A stretch of 5,994 nucleotides of DNA. Origin: Brachybacterium sp. GTDB taxonomy: Bacteria > Actinomycetota > Actinomycetes > Actinomycetales > Dermabacteraceae. Location: the NCBI GenBank assembly GCA_027322375.1, contig DAHVRS010000564.1:1-5994 (forward strand), read 5' to 3'. This document shows, one piece after another, positions 1 through 5,980 of this stretch. The notes under the pieces are model-generated. The model searched no databases, was not told the origin of the DNA, and worked only from the letters and a program-made list of their open reading frames with translations. The position numbers and the translations under genes are program-made. Every line of letters starts with the position of its first letter. Position 1 is the stretch's first letter.

Positions 1-2
1 AG

Positions 3-536
3 GGCATCAGCGGCAGCATCGACCTCGCCGGCGAGATCGGCCTGTCCCGGGGGAGCGGCCCCCGCCATCTCGTCGCCGATCACGAGTCCGAGCAGCTGCA
101 CATCTCCTGCGAGCTCTCCGGCATGGTCGCCACCGCCGTGCGCACCCAGGAGCAGCGCACCCGCACCCTGCCCCCGGCGATGCAGGGCTCCACCCGCCGC
201 TGGAGCGTCCGCTCGATGATCCCCGCGAGCGGGCACGAGGGGACGAACGCGCTCTCCCACATCGAGCTCACGGCCGACGAGTCCGCGCTGCTGGTCGCCA
301 ACCGCGGTCCCGACACCCTCTCCCTGCTCTCCCTCTCCGAGATGCGGCCCCAGCTGATCGCCGAGACTCAGGTGGGTGCGCACCCGCGCCACTTCGCCCA
401 GCTCGGCGAGCTCGTGCTGGTCGCAGCCCAGGAGGGCGACCGGATCGACCTGCTGCGCCTGCGCGTGGAGCGGCTCGAGACGGTGGGGATCCCGATCCCG
501 GCCCCGTCGGTCTCCTGCCTTGCCGTGCGTCCCTGA
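3..536 (+). CDS. Beta-propeller lactonase, 6-phosphogluconolactonase type (3' part, 5' end outside window)
   Basis: The reading frame is open from the window edge to the TGA at 534-536 and gives 177 residues, about the C-terminal half of a family that is usually 330-380 residues long. Visible blade motifs are GSGPRH (fragment residues 17-22), the strand LLVANRGPDTLSLL (about 97-110, with N100-R101-G102) and GAHPRHF (125-131). These are characteristic repeats of the seven-bladed lactonase family (YbhE/Pgl-like). By family knowledge such enzymes hydrolyse 6-phosphoglucono-1,5-lactone to 6-phosphogluconate in the cytosolic oxidative pentose phosphate route, but members can act on other sugar lactones, so the exact substrate is inferred. 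It lies upstream of galK in the same direction with a 129-base gap. That gap makes co-transcription possible but not obvious. No gene symbol is given because pgl is also used for an unrelated fold and the active-site half cannot be fully inspected. The internal ATG at 123 is not the start, since homologous sequence continues upstream of it. Confidence 0.82.
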   Translation, partial: GISGSIDLAGEIGLSRGSGPRHLVADHESEQLHISCELSGMVATAVRTQEQRTRTLPPAMQGSTRRWSVRSMIPASGHEGTNALSHIELTADESALLVANRGPDTLSLLSLSEMRPQLIAETQVGAHPRHFAQLGELVLVAAQEGDRIDLLRLRVERLETVGIPIPAPSVSCLAVRP

Positions 537-593
537 CACGGGGAAGAGTGCTCACCGGTCAACCACTCCGAGCGTTCTCGTCGCAGTGATGGT

Positions 594-599
594 TAGACT
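594..599 (+). promoter_or_regulatory. Possible -10 element for galK
   Basis: TAGACT fits the actinobacterial TANNNT -10 consensus and lies 66 bases before the galK ATG in the lactonase-galK gap. No convincing -35 stands 16-18 bases upstream (571-576 reads AGCGTT). The call therefore rests on the hexamer and its position. If it is used, transcription would start near 605-607. Confidence 0.3.
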
Positions 600-601
600 C
601 G

Positions 602-654
602 CGGAGGCCTCACCGGGCCGCCGCGCGTCCGCGCGCCCCGGCCCGCACCCTCCG
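602..654 (+). other. GC-rich three-part stem-loop in the galK leader
   Basis: Three nested arms pair in register. CGGAGG (602-607) pairs with CCTCCG (649-654). CGGGCCG (614-620) pairs with CGGCCCG (639-645). GCGCG (623-627) pairs with CGCGC (632-636), closing a 4-base loop. The structure ends where the galK Shine-Dalgarno sequence begins. It could be a leader structure affecting galK translation, or the terminator of the lactonase gene (it has no T-tract). In DNA this GC-rich, short complementary arms arise easily by chance. Confidence 0.3.
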
Positions 655-660
655 GAAGGA
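654..660 (+). promoter_or_regulatory. Ribosome binding site of galK
   Basis: GGAAGGA is a good Shine-Dalgarno match, 5 bases before the ATG at 666. It fixes that ATG as the galK start in preference to the in-frame GTG at 738. Confidence 0.75.
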
Positions 661-665
661 CACTC

Positions 666-1931
666 ATGACTGCCCCCGTCTCCGCCTCCCCGGCCGCGCC
701 CGCCGCCGACCAGTCCGCCGCAGACGCGACCGTCGCCGTGCTCTCCGCGGCGCCGGACCGCAGCGAGGCCGCAGACCGGGCGGCCGCGCTGTTCGAGGAG
801 GCCTACGGGTACCAGCCCGACGGCGTGTGGTCCGCCCCCGGCCGCGTCAACATCATCGGGGAGCACGTCGACTATCAGGACGGCCTGTGCCTCCCGATGG
901 CGATCTCGCACCGCTGCTTCGCGGCCGCGGCACGCACCCCCACCGACCGTCTCCGCCTGCGCTCCGCCCAGGACGCGACGATCCTGGACATCGACGCGCG
1001 CGAGCTGACCCCCGAGGCCGTCACGGGCTGGCCCGCCTACGTCGCCGGCGTGCTGTGGGCGCTCGGCAAGCGCATCAGTGGCGGCTCCACCCGCGGAATG
1101 GACATCATGATCGACGGGCAGGTGCCGCTGGGCGCGGGCCTGTCCAGCTCCGCCGCGCTCGAGTGCGCGGCCGCCGAGGCGATCGAGGCTCTGCTGACCC
1201 TCGGCACCACCCCGCTCGAGCGGGTCCGGGCCGCGATCACCGCCGAGACCGACTTCGCCGGCGCCTCCACCGGGGGCCTGGACCAGTCCGCCTCGGTCCT
1301 CTCCCATGAGGGCCACGCCCTGTACCTCGACTGCCGCGACTTCTCCACCCGTCCCGTGCCGTGGGACCTCGCCTCGCAGGGCCTCGCGCTGCTGATCACC
1401 GACACCCGCGCCGAGCACTCCCACGTGGACGGCGAGTACACCGCCCGCCGCGCGGACAGCGAGCGCGCCGCCGAGGCGCTGGACCTTCCGACCCTGCGCG
1501 ACGCCGATCCGGCCCGCCTCGAGGAGCACCTCGCCGTGATCGAGGACGAGGTGGTGCGCCGTCGTGCCCGCCACGTCATCACCGAGATCGACCGCGTGGC
1601 CCGCTTCGACGCGCTGCTCGCCGACGGGACGGTGCGCGAGCACGTCACCGAGCTCGGCGCGCTGCTGAACGCCTCCCACGACTCGCTGCGCGACGACTAC
1701 GAGGTCACCGTCGCGCAGCTCGACGTCGCCGTGGACGCGGCCCGCGCCGCCGGTGCGCACGGCGCCCGCATGACCGGCGGCGGCTTCGGCGGCTCCACCA
1801 TCGCGCTCGTCGAGGCGGACCAGGCACAGGCCGTGGCCGACGCGATCGCGACTGCCTTCGCCGAGCACGGCTTCACCGCCCCGGAGTTCTTCCTCGCCCT
1901 GCCCTCCGAGGGCGCTGGACAGGACCGCTGA
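666..1931 (+). CDS. galK: Galactokinase
   Basis: This cytosolic GHMP-family kinase phosphorylates alpha-D-galactose with ATP to galactose 1-phosphate, the first committed step of the Leloir pathway. The 421-residue protein has the three family motifs in order: the galactokinase signature GRVNIIGEHVDYQDG at 59-73; the ATP phosphate-binding motif PLGAGLSSSAA at 154-164; and GGGFGG at 371-376 near the C-terminus. By alignment to the family, R60 and D206 (in TGGLDQ) are the catalytic pair. E66, H67, D69, G203 and Y258 match sugar-binding positions. All key residues are present, so the enzyme should be active. It is slightly longer than the usual 380-400 residues because of an Ala/Ser/Pro-rich N-terminus of about 35 residues that looks disordered. 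The ATG at 666 has a Shine-Dalgarno sequence 5 bases upstream. galT and galE are not adjacent. The upstream lactonase also acts on sugars, and the downstream gene converges on galK. Confidence 0.95.
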   Translation: MTAPVSASPAAPAADQSAADATVAVLSAAPDRSEAADRAAALFEEAYGYQPDGVWSAPGRVNIIGEHVDYQDGLCLPMAISHRCFAAAARTPTDRLRLRSAQDATILDIDARELTPEAVTGWPAYVAGVLWALGKRISGGSTRGMDIMIDGQVPLGAGLSSSAALECAAAEAIEALLTLGTTPLERVRAAITAETDFAGASTGGLDQSASVLSHEGHALYLDCRDFSTRPVPWDLASQGLALLITDTRAEHSHVDGEYTARRADSERAAEALDLPTLRDADPARLEEHLAVIEDEVVRRRARHVITEIDRVARFDALLADGTVREHVTELGALLNASHDSLRDDYEVTVAQLDVAVDAARAAGAHGARMTGGGFGGSTIALVEADQAQAVADAIATAFAEHGFTAPEFFLALPSEGAGQDR

Positions 1932-1937
1932 GCCCTT

Positions 1938-1963
1938 GGCCGGCGGGCTGATCCCCGTCGGCC
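1938..1963 (+). terminator. Hairpin after galK (first of two)
   Basis: Ten base pairs (1938-1947 with 1954-1963, one G-T pair) close a 6-base loop, starting 6 bases after the galK stop. There is no T-tract, as is common for actinobacterial terminators. Position and stem strength support a galK terminator. Confidence 0.6.
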
Positions 1964-1976
1964 CCGCACCCTGCTG

Positions 1977-2018
1977 CTGAGCCCCGCCGCCGACGACCCT
2001 GCCGGCCGCGGGGCTCAG
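1977..2018. terminator. Strong hairpin between convergent genes, probable bidirectional terminator
   Basis: CTGAGCCCCGC (1977-1987) pairs perfectly with GCGGGGCTCAG (2008-2018). After one mismatch GCCG (1989-1992) pairs with CGGC (2003-2006), leaving a 10-base loop. It sits between the galK stop and the minus-strand deaminase stop at 2049, so it can terminate both transcripts. Neither side has a run of T. The sequence CGGGGCTCAG of the right arm recurs at 2043-2052 over the deaminase stop codon. Confidence 0.65.
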
Positions 2019-2048
2019 TGCATGGTGGTGCCGTCTTCGTATCGGGGC

Positions 2049-3098
2049 TCAGTCTGGTGCTGCACCGGGAACAGGAGGGGGAGCGGCGAGCCAGGCCGCG
2101 ACCCCGTCCAGCAGGCGCTCGCGCACGTCCTCCGGCGCGGCGGAGAGCCGGATCGAGGAGGCGGTGAGCTCGGCCAGCCCCGCATCGTCGAAGCCGATCG
2201 ACCGCGCCGTCTCGTACTGGTCCAGCAGGCGCGAGCCGAACAGCAGCGGATCATCGGCGCCCAGCGCGATCTGCGCCCCGGCGTCCACAAGCTGCCGCAG
2301 CGGCACATCCTCCGGCTCCTGCACCACACCGAGCGAAGCATTCGAGGCCGGGCACACCTCGAGCCCGATCCCCGCCGCGACCACCCGCTCGAGCACGGCA
2401 GGGTCCTCCGCGGCGCGCACCCCGTGCCCGAGCCGGTGCGGATGCAGCGCCTCGACCACCTCGGTCACATGCGCAGGGCCCAGCAGCTCCCCGCCGTGCG
2501 GGACAGCGAGCAGCCCTGCCTCCCGCGCGATGCGGAAGGCGGGCGCGAACTCCGCCGTGCTGCCGGCCCGCTCGTCGTTCGAGAGCCCGAAGCCGATCAC
2601 CCGTCCACCGCTGCGCACCGCGAGGCGCGCGAGCGTGCGCGCATCCAGCGGGTGACGGGTGCGGGAGGCGGCCACGACGATGCCCACGCTCACCCCCGTC
2701 TCCTGCTCGGAGAGCGCGGCCTGGTCCAGCACGATCTCGAGCGCCGGGGTCAGCCCGCCCACGAAGGGAGCGTAGCTCGTGGGATCCACCTGCAGCTCGA
2801 GCCGGCCCGAGCCCTCCGCGAGGTCGTCGAGCACCGCTTCGTGCAGGATCCGCCGCATCGCAGATTCTGAATCCACGACTGCGCGGGCGGTGTCGTACTG
2901 CCGCTGGAAGCGGAACCAGCCGCGCCTCGTCGGCTCGACCTGGAGAGCGACATCGTCCGTGAGCGAGCGGGGCAGGCGCCTGCCCCGCTCTCGCGCGAGA
3001 TCCTGCAGCGTCGAGGGGCGCATCGACCCGGTGAAGTGCAGGTGCAGATGCGCCTTGGGCAGGGCCGCGAGATCGCGGCCGACGGGCGAGGGGCTCAC
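2049..3098 (-). CDS. Adenosine deaminase family protein (metal-dependent purine deaminase)
   Basis: The 349-residue cytosolic TIM-barrel hydrolase belongs to the adenosine/AMP deaminase family, which replaces a purine 6-amino group with oxygen and releases ammonia. The zinc ligands are all visible: H19 and H21 in KAHLHLHFTG (15-24), H201 in HGGE, and D282 in GADDP. E204 is the proton-transfer residue, H225 (LGHG) and D283 are the other catalytic positions, and CPASN is at 249-253. Two substrate-pocket positions differ from classical adenosine deaminase: T23 stands where mammalian ADA has the ribose-contacting Asp, and the usual AGDE is SNDE (172-177 reads LSNDER). The HLHFTGSMRP form is one I know from actinobacterial paralogues. 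Some family members act on 6-aminodeoxyfutalosine, adenine or other aminopurines, so adenosine is likely but unproven and no symbol is given. The start is a GTG at 3098; no ATG or GTG lies between it and the upstream in-frame stop. No clear Shine-Dalgarno sequence is visible. The gene begins 55 bases after the aminotransferase stop, probably in the same operon. Confidence 0.85.
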   Translation of the reverse strand: MSPSPVGRDLAALPKAHLHLHFTGSMRPSTLQDLARERGRRLPRSLTDDVALQVEPTRRGWFRFQRQYDTARAVVDSESAMRRILHEAVLDDLAEGSGRLELQVDPTSYAPFVGGLTPALEIVLDQAALSEQETGVSVGIVVAASRTRHPLDARTLARLAVRSGGRVIGFGLSNDERAGSTAEFAPAFRIAREAGLLAVPHGGELLGPAHVTEVVEALHPHRLGHGVRAAEDPAVLERVVAAGIGLEVCPASNASLGVVQEPEDVPLRQLVDAGAQIALGADDPLLFGSRLLDQYETARSIGFDDAGLAELTASSIRLSAAPEDVRERLLDGVAAWLAAPPPVPGAAPD

Positions 3099-3157
3099 GC
3101 GCAGCGGCTCAGACGGGCTCAGGACGGGCTCAGGCAGGGGCTCGGGAGGCTGCTCAG
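3092..3157 (-). repeat. Array of GGCTCAG-like repeats between aminotransferase and deaminase genes
   Basis: Read on the plus strand, GGCTCA(G/C) cores occur at 3092-3098, 3106-3112, 3116-3122 and 3127-3133. Variants GGCTCGG (3139-3145) and TGCTCAG (3151-3157) continue the series. Spacing is 10-14 bases. In the minus-strand transcript this reads as repeated CUGAGCC. The first copy covers the aminotransferase stop codon and the last the GTG start of the deaminase gene, so the array fills the whole 55-base junction. Confidence 0.6.
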
Positions 3158-4422
3158 GCGTTCAGCAGCGCGATGACCCGGTCGATGCCCTCGACGATGT
3201 CCTCGTCCGCGAGCGCGTAGGAGAAGCGCAGGTGACCCGGGGCGCCGAAGGCCTCACCTGGCACCGCGGCGACCTCCGCCTCCTCGAGGACGACGGTGGC
3301 GAGCTCCGCGGAGGTGGTGACCGTCCTCCCGCGGATCTCCCGGCCCAGCACCCCGGACACGTCCGGGAAGGCGTAGAACGCGCCCTTCGGGGTCGGGACC
3401 GTGAATCCCTCGATCTGGGAGAGCTTCTCGACGATCAGCGTCCGCCGGCGGTCGAAGGCCACCCGCATCGCCTCGACCGGCTCGTTGGGGCCGGTGAGCG
3501 CCGCGACCGCCGCACGCTGAGCGATGTTGTTCACGTGCGAGGTGAGGTGGGACTGCAGGTTCGTCGCCGCCTTGATGACGTCGACCGGGCCCACCATCCA
3601 GCCCACGCGCCAGCCGGTCATCGCGAAGGACTTCGCGACCCCGCCCAGCAGGATCGTGGTGTCCGCGAGCTCCGGCACCGCACGCAGCACCGAGGTGAAG
3701 GGGGTGTCGTCGTAGGTGAGGGACTGGTAGATCTCATCGGTGATCACCCACAGCCCGTGCTCGAGCGCCCAGCGGCCGATCTCCTCGACCTGCTCGGGCG
3801 TGAGGACTGCACCGGTCGGGTTCGAAGGGGAGCACAGCAGCAGCGCGCGGGTGCGCTCGGTGCGGGCCGCCTCGAGCTGCGCGACGGTGGGGATGTAGTC
3901 CTGCTCGACGCCGGCGAGCACCGGCACCTCCCGCGCCCCGGTCTGACGGATCGCCTCGGGGTAGGTGGTCCAGTACGGAGCGGGCAGCAGCACCTCGTCA
4001 CCCGGATCCAGCACGGTGGCGAAGGCCTGGAAGACGGCCTGCTTGCCGCCGTTGGTGACGAGCACCTGCGCCGGCTCGATCTGTGAAGCGGTGGTCGCGG
4101 AGACCGACGCCGCGAGCGCCTCGCGCAGCTCGGGCAGGCCCGGCGTCGCGGAGTAGCGGTGGTTCTTGGGATCCTTCGCCGCCTCGATCGCCGCCTCGAC
4201 GATGTGCTGCGGGGTGGGGAAGTCCGGCTCACCCGCACCGAAGCCGATCACGGGGCGACCGGCGGCCTTCAGCGCCTTGGCCGTCGCATCGACGGCGAGG
4301 GTGGCCGAGGGCTCGATCGCGACCACCCGCTGCGAGATGCGGGAGCGCTGGTCGGGGCGGGAAGTGGCAAGGGCTGCGTCATCGGTGGTCACCCGTCCAT
4401 CGTCGCAGAGCACGCCGCGCAT
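3154..4422 (-). CDS. PLP-dependent aspartate aminotransferase family protein (class I/II, subgroup Ib)
   Basis: This cytosolic fold-type I aminotransferase most likely transfers amino groups between aspartate and 2-oxoglutarate, feeding amino-acid synthesis and the TCA cycle. The 422-residue protein has [12 protein letters not shown] (60-71, substrate-lid region), GGKQAV (125-130), PAPYWTTYP (147-155), the cofactor-binding SPSNPTG (198-204, N201), D229 and Y232 in TDEIYQ, the Schiff-base lysine K264 in [15 protein letters not shown], and R399 in HLRFSYA for the substrate carboxylate. It closely resembles remembered Streptomyces aspartate aminotransferases over its whole length. Some Ib members also use prephenate or aromatic substrates, which cannot be excluded. 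The ATG at 4422 has a weak GGGCGGGA upstream. A GTG at 4392 (residue 11) is an equally plausible start, since homology begins only around residue 28. It is the first gene of a probable two-gene operon with the downstream deaminase and is divergent from tRNA-Trp. No convincing promoter was found for it. Confidence 0.92.
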   Translation of the reverse strand: MRGVLCDDGRVTTDDAALATSRPDQRSRISQRVVAIEPSATLAVDATAKALKAAGRPVIGFGAGEPDFPTPQHIVEAAIEAAKDPKNHRYSATPGLPELREALAASVSATTASQIEPAQVLVTNGGKQAVFQAFATVLDPGDEVLLPAPYWTTYPEAIRQTGAREVPVLAGVEQDYIPTVAQLEAARTERTRALLLCSPSNPTGAVLTPEQVEEIGRWALEHGLWVITDEIYQSLTYDDTPFTSVLRAVPELADTTILLGGVAKSFAMTGWRVGWMVGPVDVIKAATNLQSHLTSHVNNIAQRAAVAALTGPNEPVEAMRVAFDRRRTLIVEKLSQIEGFTVPTPKGAFYAFPDVSGVLGREIRGRTVTTSAELATVVLEEAEVAAVPGEAFGAPGHLRFSYALADEDIVEGIDRVIALLNA

Positions 4423-4524
4423 CGCCAGGACGTCCCGCCCTGCGGTGTCGCGGCGCCCGGACGCGGGGGACAGGTCGGAGGAGGGCTCTGGATGTGAGCT
4501 GCGTCGTGATCCGCGCCCTGTCGA

Positions 4525-4554
4525 TTCGCGCGCAGTCCCCGGGGCTTGTATGCT
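4525..4554 (+). promoter_or_regulatory. Probable promoter of tRNA-Trp-secE-nusG
   Basis: TATGCT at 4549-4554 is a good -10 match, and TTCGCG at 4525-4530 is a weak -35 with an 18-base spacer. This lies in the divergent gap, 72 bases before the tRNA, which predicts a start near 4561 and a leader of about 66 bases. The -10 is the best in the gap. The -35 is poor. Confidence 0.5.
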
Positions 4555-4589
4555 GGTCGCTGGTCAGAATCGCCGATCCCTTCCGAGGG

Positions 4590-4627
4590 TTCACGAGGAC
4601 GGCCGCATGAGGCTCGGTCCTCATGAA
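4590..4627 (+). other. Two competing stem-loops ending at the 5' end of tRNA-Trp
   Basis: TTCACGAGGAC (4590-4600) pairs with GTCCTCATGAA (4617-4627) over 11 positions with one mismatch. Alternatively CATGAGG (4606-4612) pairs perfectly with CCTCATG (4619-4625) around a 6-base loop. Both use the same 3' arm, so only one can form. The longer form includes A4627, the first base of the mature tRNA. A role in tRNA 5' maturation or leader processing is inference. Confidence 0.4.
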
Positions 4628-4699
4628 GGGCAGTGGCGCAATTGGTAGCGCAGCGGTCTCCAAAACCGCAGGTTGCAGGTTCGAGCCCTGTCTGCCCTG
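4627..4699 (+). tRNA. trnW: tRNA-Trp (anticodon CCA)
   Basis: The 73-base cloverleaf folds completely. The acceptor stem AGGGCAG (4627-4633) pairs with CTGCCCT (4692-4698), followed by discriminator G4699. The D stem is GCGC (4636-4639) with GCGC (4648-4651). The anticodon stem GCGGT (4653-4657) pairs with ACCGC (4665-4669), with loop CTCCAAA and anticodon CCA at 4660-4662. There is a 5-base variable loop. The T stem GCAGG (4675-4679) pairs with CCTGT (4687-4691), with loop TTCGAGC. The A1-U72 pair and G73 are typical of bacterial tRNA-Trp. The 3' CCA is not encoded (the next bases are CCG), so it must be added by a nucleotidyltransferase. The tRNA lies just upstream of secE in a widely conserved arrangement. 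Confidence 0.97.
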
Positions 4700-4709
4700 C
4701 CGATCCGGC

Positions 4710-4741
4710 CGGGGTCATCCGGTCGGACGCGGATGACCTCG
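4710..4741 (+). other. Hairpin between tRNA-Trp and secE
   Basis: The arm 4710-4721 pairs with 4730-4741 over 12 base pairs (one G-T), with core GGTCATCC / GGATGACC and an 8-base loop. It starts 10 bases after the tRNA and ends 5 bases before the first possible secE ATG. No T-tract follows. It could be an RNA-processing signal, a partial terminator that lowers secE expression relative to the tRNA, or a translational control element. Confidence 0.5.
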
Positions 4742-4748
4742 ACGAGAT

Positions 4749-4752
4749 GGGA
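4749..4752 (+). promoter_or_regulatory. Weak ribosome binding site that favours the GTG start of secE
   Basis: GGGA lies 9 bases before the GTG at 4762. The alternative ATG at 4747 has no Shine-Dalgarno match at normal distance and stands 5 bases from a 12-bp hairpin. Confidence 0.35.
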
Positions 4753-4761
4753 CAGCCCAGC

Positions 4762-5028
4762 GTGAACTCCAGCCAGAACGCCCCGTCGCCGGCCACCGGT
4801 GCCGACGCGCAGGGCAGCGGGTCCAAGAACCCGATCCTGGCCATCGGGCTGTTCATCCGACAGGTCATCGCGGAGCTCCGCAAGGTCGTCGTGCCGACCC
4901 GTCGCGAGCTGGTGCTCTACACGATCACGGTCCTCCTGTTCGTCGTCTTCATGATCCTGCTGATCTTCGGGCTCGATGCCGCGTTCAGCTGGCTCGCGAG
5001 GATCGCCTTCACGGCCCAGGGGGCCTGA
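4762..5028 (+). CDS. secE: Preprotein translocase subunit SecE
   Basis: SecE is the small clamp subunit of the SecYEG channel in the cytoplasmic membrane and stabilises SecY. From the GTG at 4762 the protein has 88 residues: a polar Ser/Ala/Gly-rich N-terminus (1-22), an amphipathic conserved segment [20 protein letters not shown] (31-50), and one membrane helix at about 51-72 ([21 protein letters not shown]). It ends with a short tail. This single-helix form is standard outside the enterobacteria. The conserved E38-L-R-K and P45-T-R motif is present; the Trp often found before this Pro is Val here. The start is uncertain. ATG at 4747 would add five residues (MGQPS) but lacks a Shine-Dalgarno sequence, while GTG at 4762 has a weak GGGA 9 bases upstream. 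The frame stays open back through the tRNA, which is not coding. nusG follows after 76 bases, the usual secE-nusG order, likely co-transcribed with the tRNA. Confidence 0.92.
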   Translation: MNSSQNAPSPATGADAQGSGSKNPILAIGLFIRQVIAELRKVVVPTRRELVLYTITVLLFVVFMILLIFGLDAAFSWLARIAFTAQGA

Positions 5029-5104
5029 GAGGCGGCCCGGCCCGCGACGTCCCCCGCACCGTGACCGACCAGTCCCACGCCGCCAGGAAGGCAGGTTCCC
5101 GCCG

Positions 5105-5980
5105 ATGAGCGATCAGACCACCACCCCCGACGAGTCCTACGACGACCTCGACGACTCCCTCTCCTTCTCCGCCTCGCCCGAGGCCGGCGCTCCCGCGGAG
5201 GTCGATGAAGACGCCGCGGCCGAGGCCGCCGCCCTCGCAGATTCCGCCGACGAGACTGCCGCCGACGAGGACGACGCCGCCGACGAGGATGTCGACGCGC
5301 CCGTCTCCGAGGACGCTTCCGAGGATGAGACCCCCGGCGAGGCGCCCGCTGCGGCGGAGGAGCCCGCCGAGGAGGACCCGCTGGTGAAGCTCAAGCGTCA
5401 CCTGCGTGCGGCCCCCGGCGACTGGTACGTCGTCCACTCCTACTCCGGTCACGAGAACCGCGTGAAGACGCAGCTCGCCACGCGCACCGAGACCATGGAC
5501 ATGGAGGAGTTCATCTTCGAGGTCCAGGTCCCGATGGAGGACGCGACCGAGGTCAAGAACGGCCAGAAGAAGATCGTCCGCCGCGTCCGCGTGCCCGGAT
5601 ACGTCCTGGTGCGAATGGACCTCACCACCGAGTCCTGGCGCGTCGTGCGCGACACCCCGGGAGTGACCGGGTTCGTCGGCAACGCCACCGAGCCGACCCC
5701 GCTCACCTTCGACGAGATCTACTCGCTGCTCGAGCCGTCCGTCGGCCTGCCCGAGAAGAAGCGCCCCGCGAGCGGCTCCTCCTCGAAGCCCGCCGCCTCG
5801 CAGAAGGTCCCGGACTTCCAGGTCGGCGAGTCCGTCACCGTCATGGACGGCCCCTTCGAGACCATGCCCGCCACCATCTCGGAGATCTACTCCGAGGCGC
5901 AGAAGCTGCAGGTGCTGGTCTCCATCTTCGGTCGCGAGACCCCGGTCGAGCTCGCTTTCGACCAGGTCGCGAAGATCTGA
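5105..5980 (+). CDS. nusG: Transcription termination/antitermination factor NusG
   Basis: NusG binds RNA polymerase across the clamp, modulates pausing and Rho termination, and couples transcription to the ribosome. The 291-residue protein has an acidic extension (1-91), an NGN domain from [17 protein letters not shown] (105-121) through [13 protein letters not shown] (161-173) and [13 protein letters not shown] (180-192) to about 210, a Ser/Lys/Pro-rich linker (211-235), and a C-terminal KOW domain from [14 protein letters not shown] (238-251) to [11 protein letters not shown] (273-283). The core matches the family closely. The extra length over E. coli NusG (181 residues) is the N-terminal arm and linker, as in other actinobacteria. 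Of the first 91 residues 35 are Asp or Glu, and no Lys or Arg occurs before K95. The ATG at 5105 is preceded by AGGAAGG (5085-5091) and GCAGG (5091-5095, 9 bases away). Longer in-frame extension would run out of frame over secE and is rejected. rplK is expected next, beyond the window. Confidence 0.96.
   Translation: MSDQTTTPDESYDDLDDSLSFSASPEAGAPAEVDEDAAAEAAALADSADETAADEDDAADEDVDAPVSEDASEDETPGEAPAAAEEPAEEDPLVKLKRHLRAAPGDWYVVHSYSGHENRVKTQLATRTETMDMEEFIFEVQVPMEDATEVKNGQKKIVRRVRVPGYVLVRMDLTTESWRVVRDTPGVTGFVGNATEPTPLTFDEIYSLLEPSVGLPEKKRPASGSSSKPAASQKVPDFQVGESVTVMDGPFETMPATISEIYSEAQKLQVLVSIFGRETPVELAFDQVAKI
5258..5289 (+). repeat. 18-base direct repeat inside the acidic arm of nusG
   Basis: GCCGCCGACGAGGA occurs at 5258-5271 and again at 5276-5289, encoding AADEDD then AADEDV. 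A degenerate copy (SADET) precedes at about 5243-5256. The in-frame repeat suggests the acidic arm grows and shrinks by slippage. Confidence 0.6.

Noticed and set aside
552..1868. 438-codon open frame on the minus strand opposite galK
   Set aside because: It is a mirror of galK codon bias in high-GC DNA. Its Gly/Ala/Arg-rich translation shows no domain, and galK is unambiguous on the other strand.
2779..4086. 435-codon open frame on the plus strand opposite the deaminase and aminotransferase
   Set aside because: It spans two well-supported minus-strand genes and their junction, and has low-complexity Arg/Gly/Asp composition with no recognisable motif.
4633..4746. Extension of the secE frame back into tRNA-Trp
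   Set aside because: It would start with a GTG inside the tRNA acceptor and D region. The tRNA fold is complete, so this part is not coding.
5013..5025. GGCCC/GGGCC stem over the secE stop as a terminator before nusG
   Set aside because: Only 5 base pairs with a 3-base loop and no T-tract. The secE-nusG pair is normally co-transcribed.
4976..5104. 43-codon upstream extension of the nusG frame over the end of secE
   Set aside because: The ATG at 5105 has a ribosome site and starts the typical acidic arm. The extension is Arg/Pro-rich out-of-frame sequence overlapping secE.
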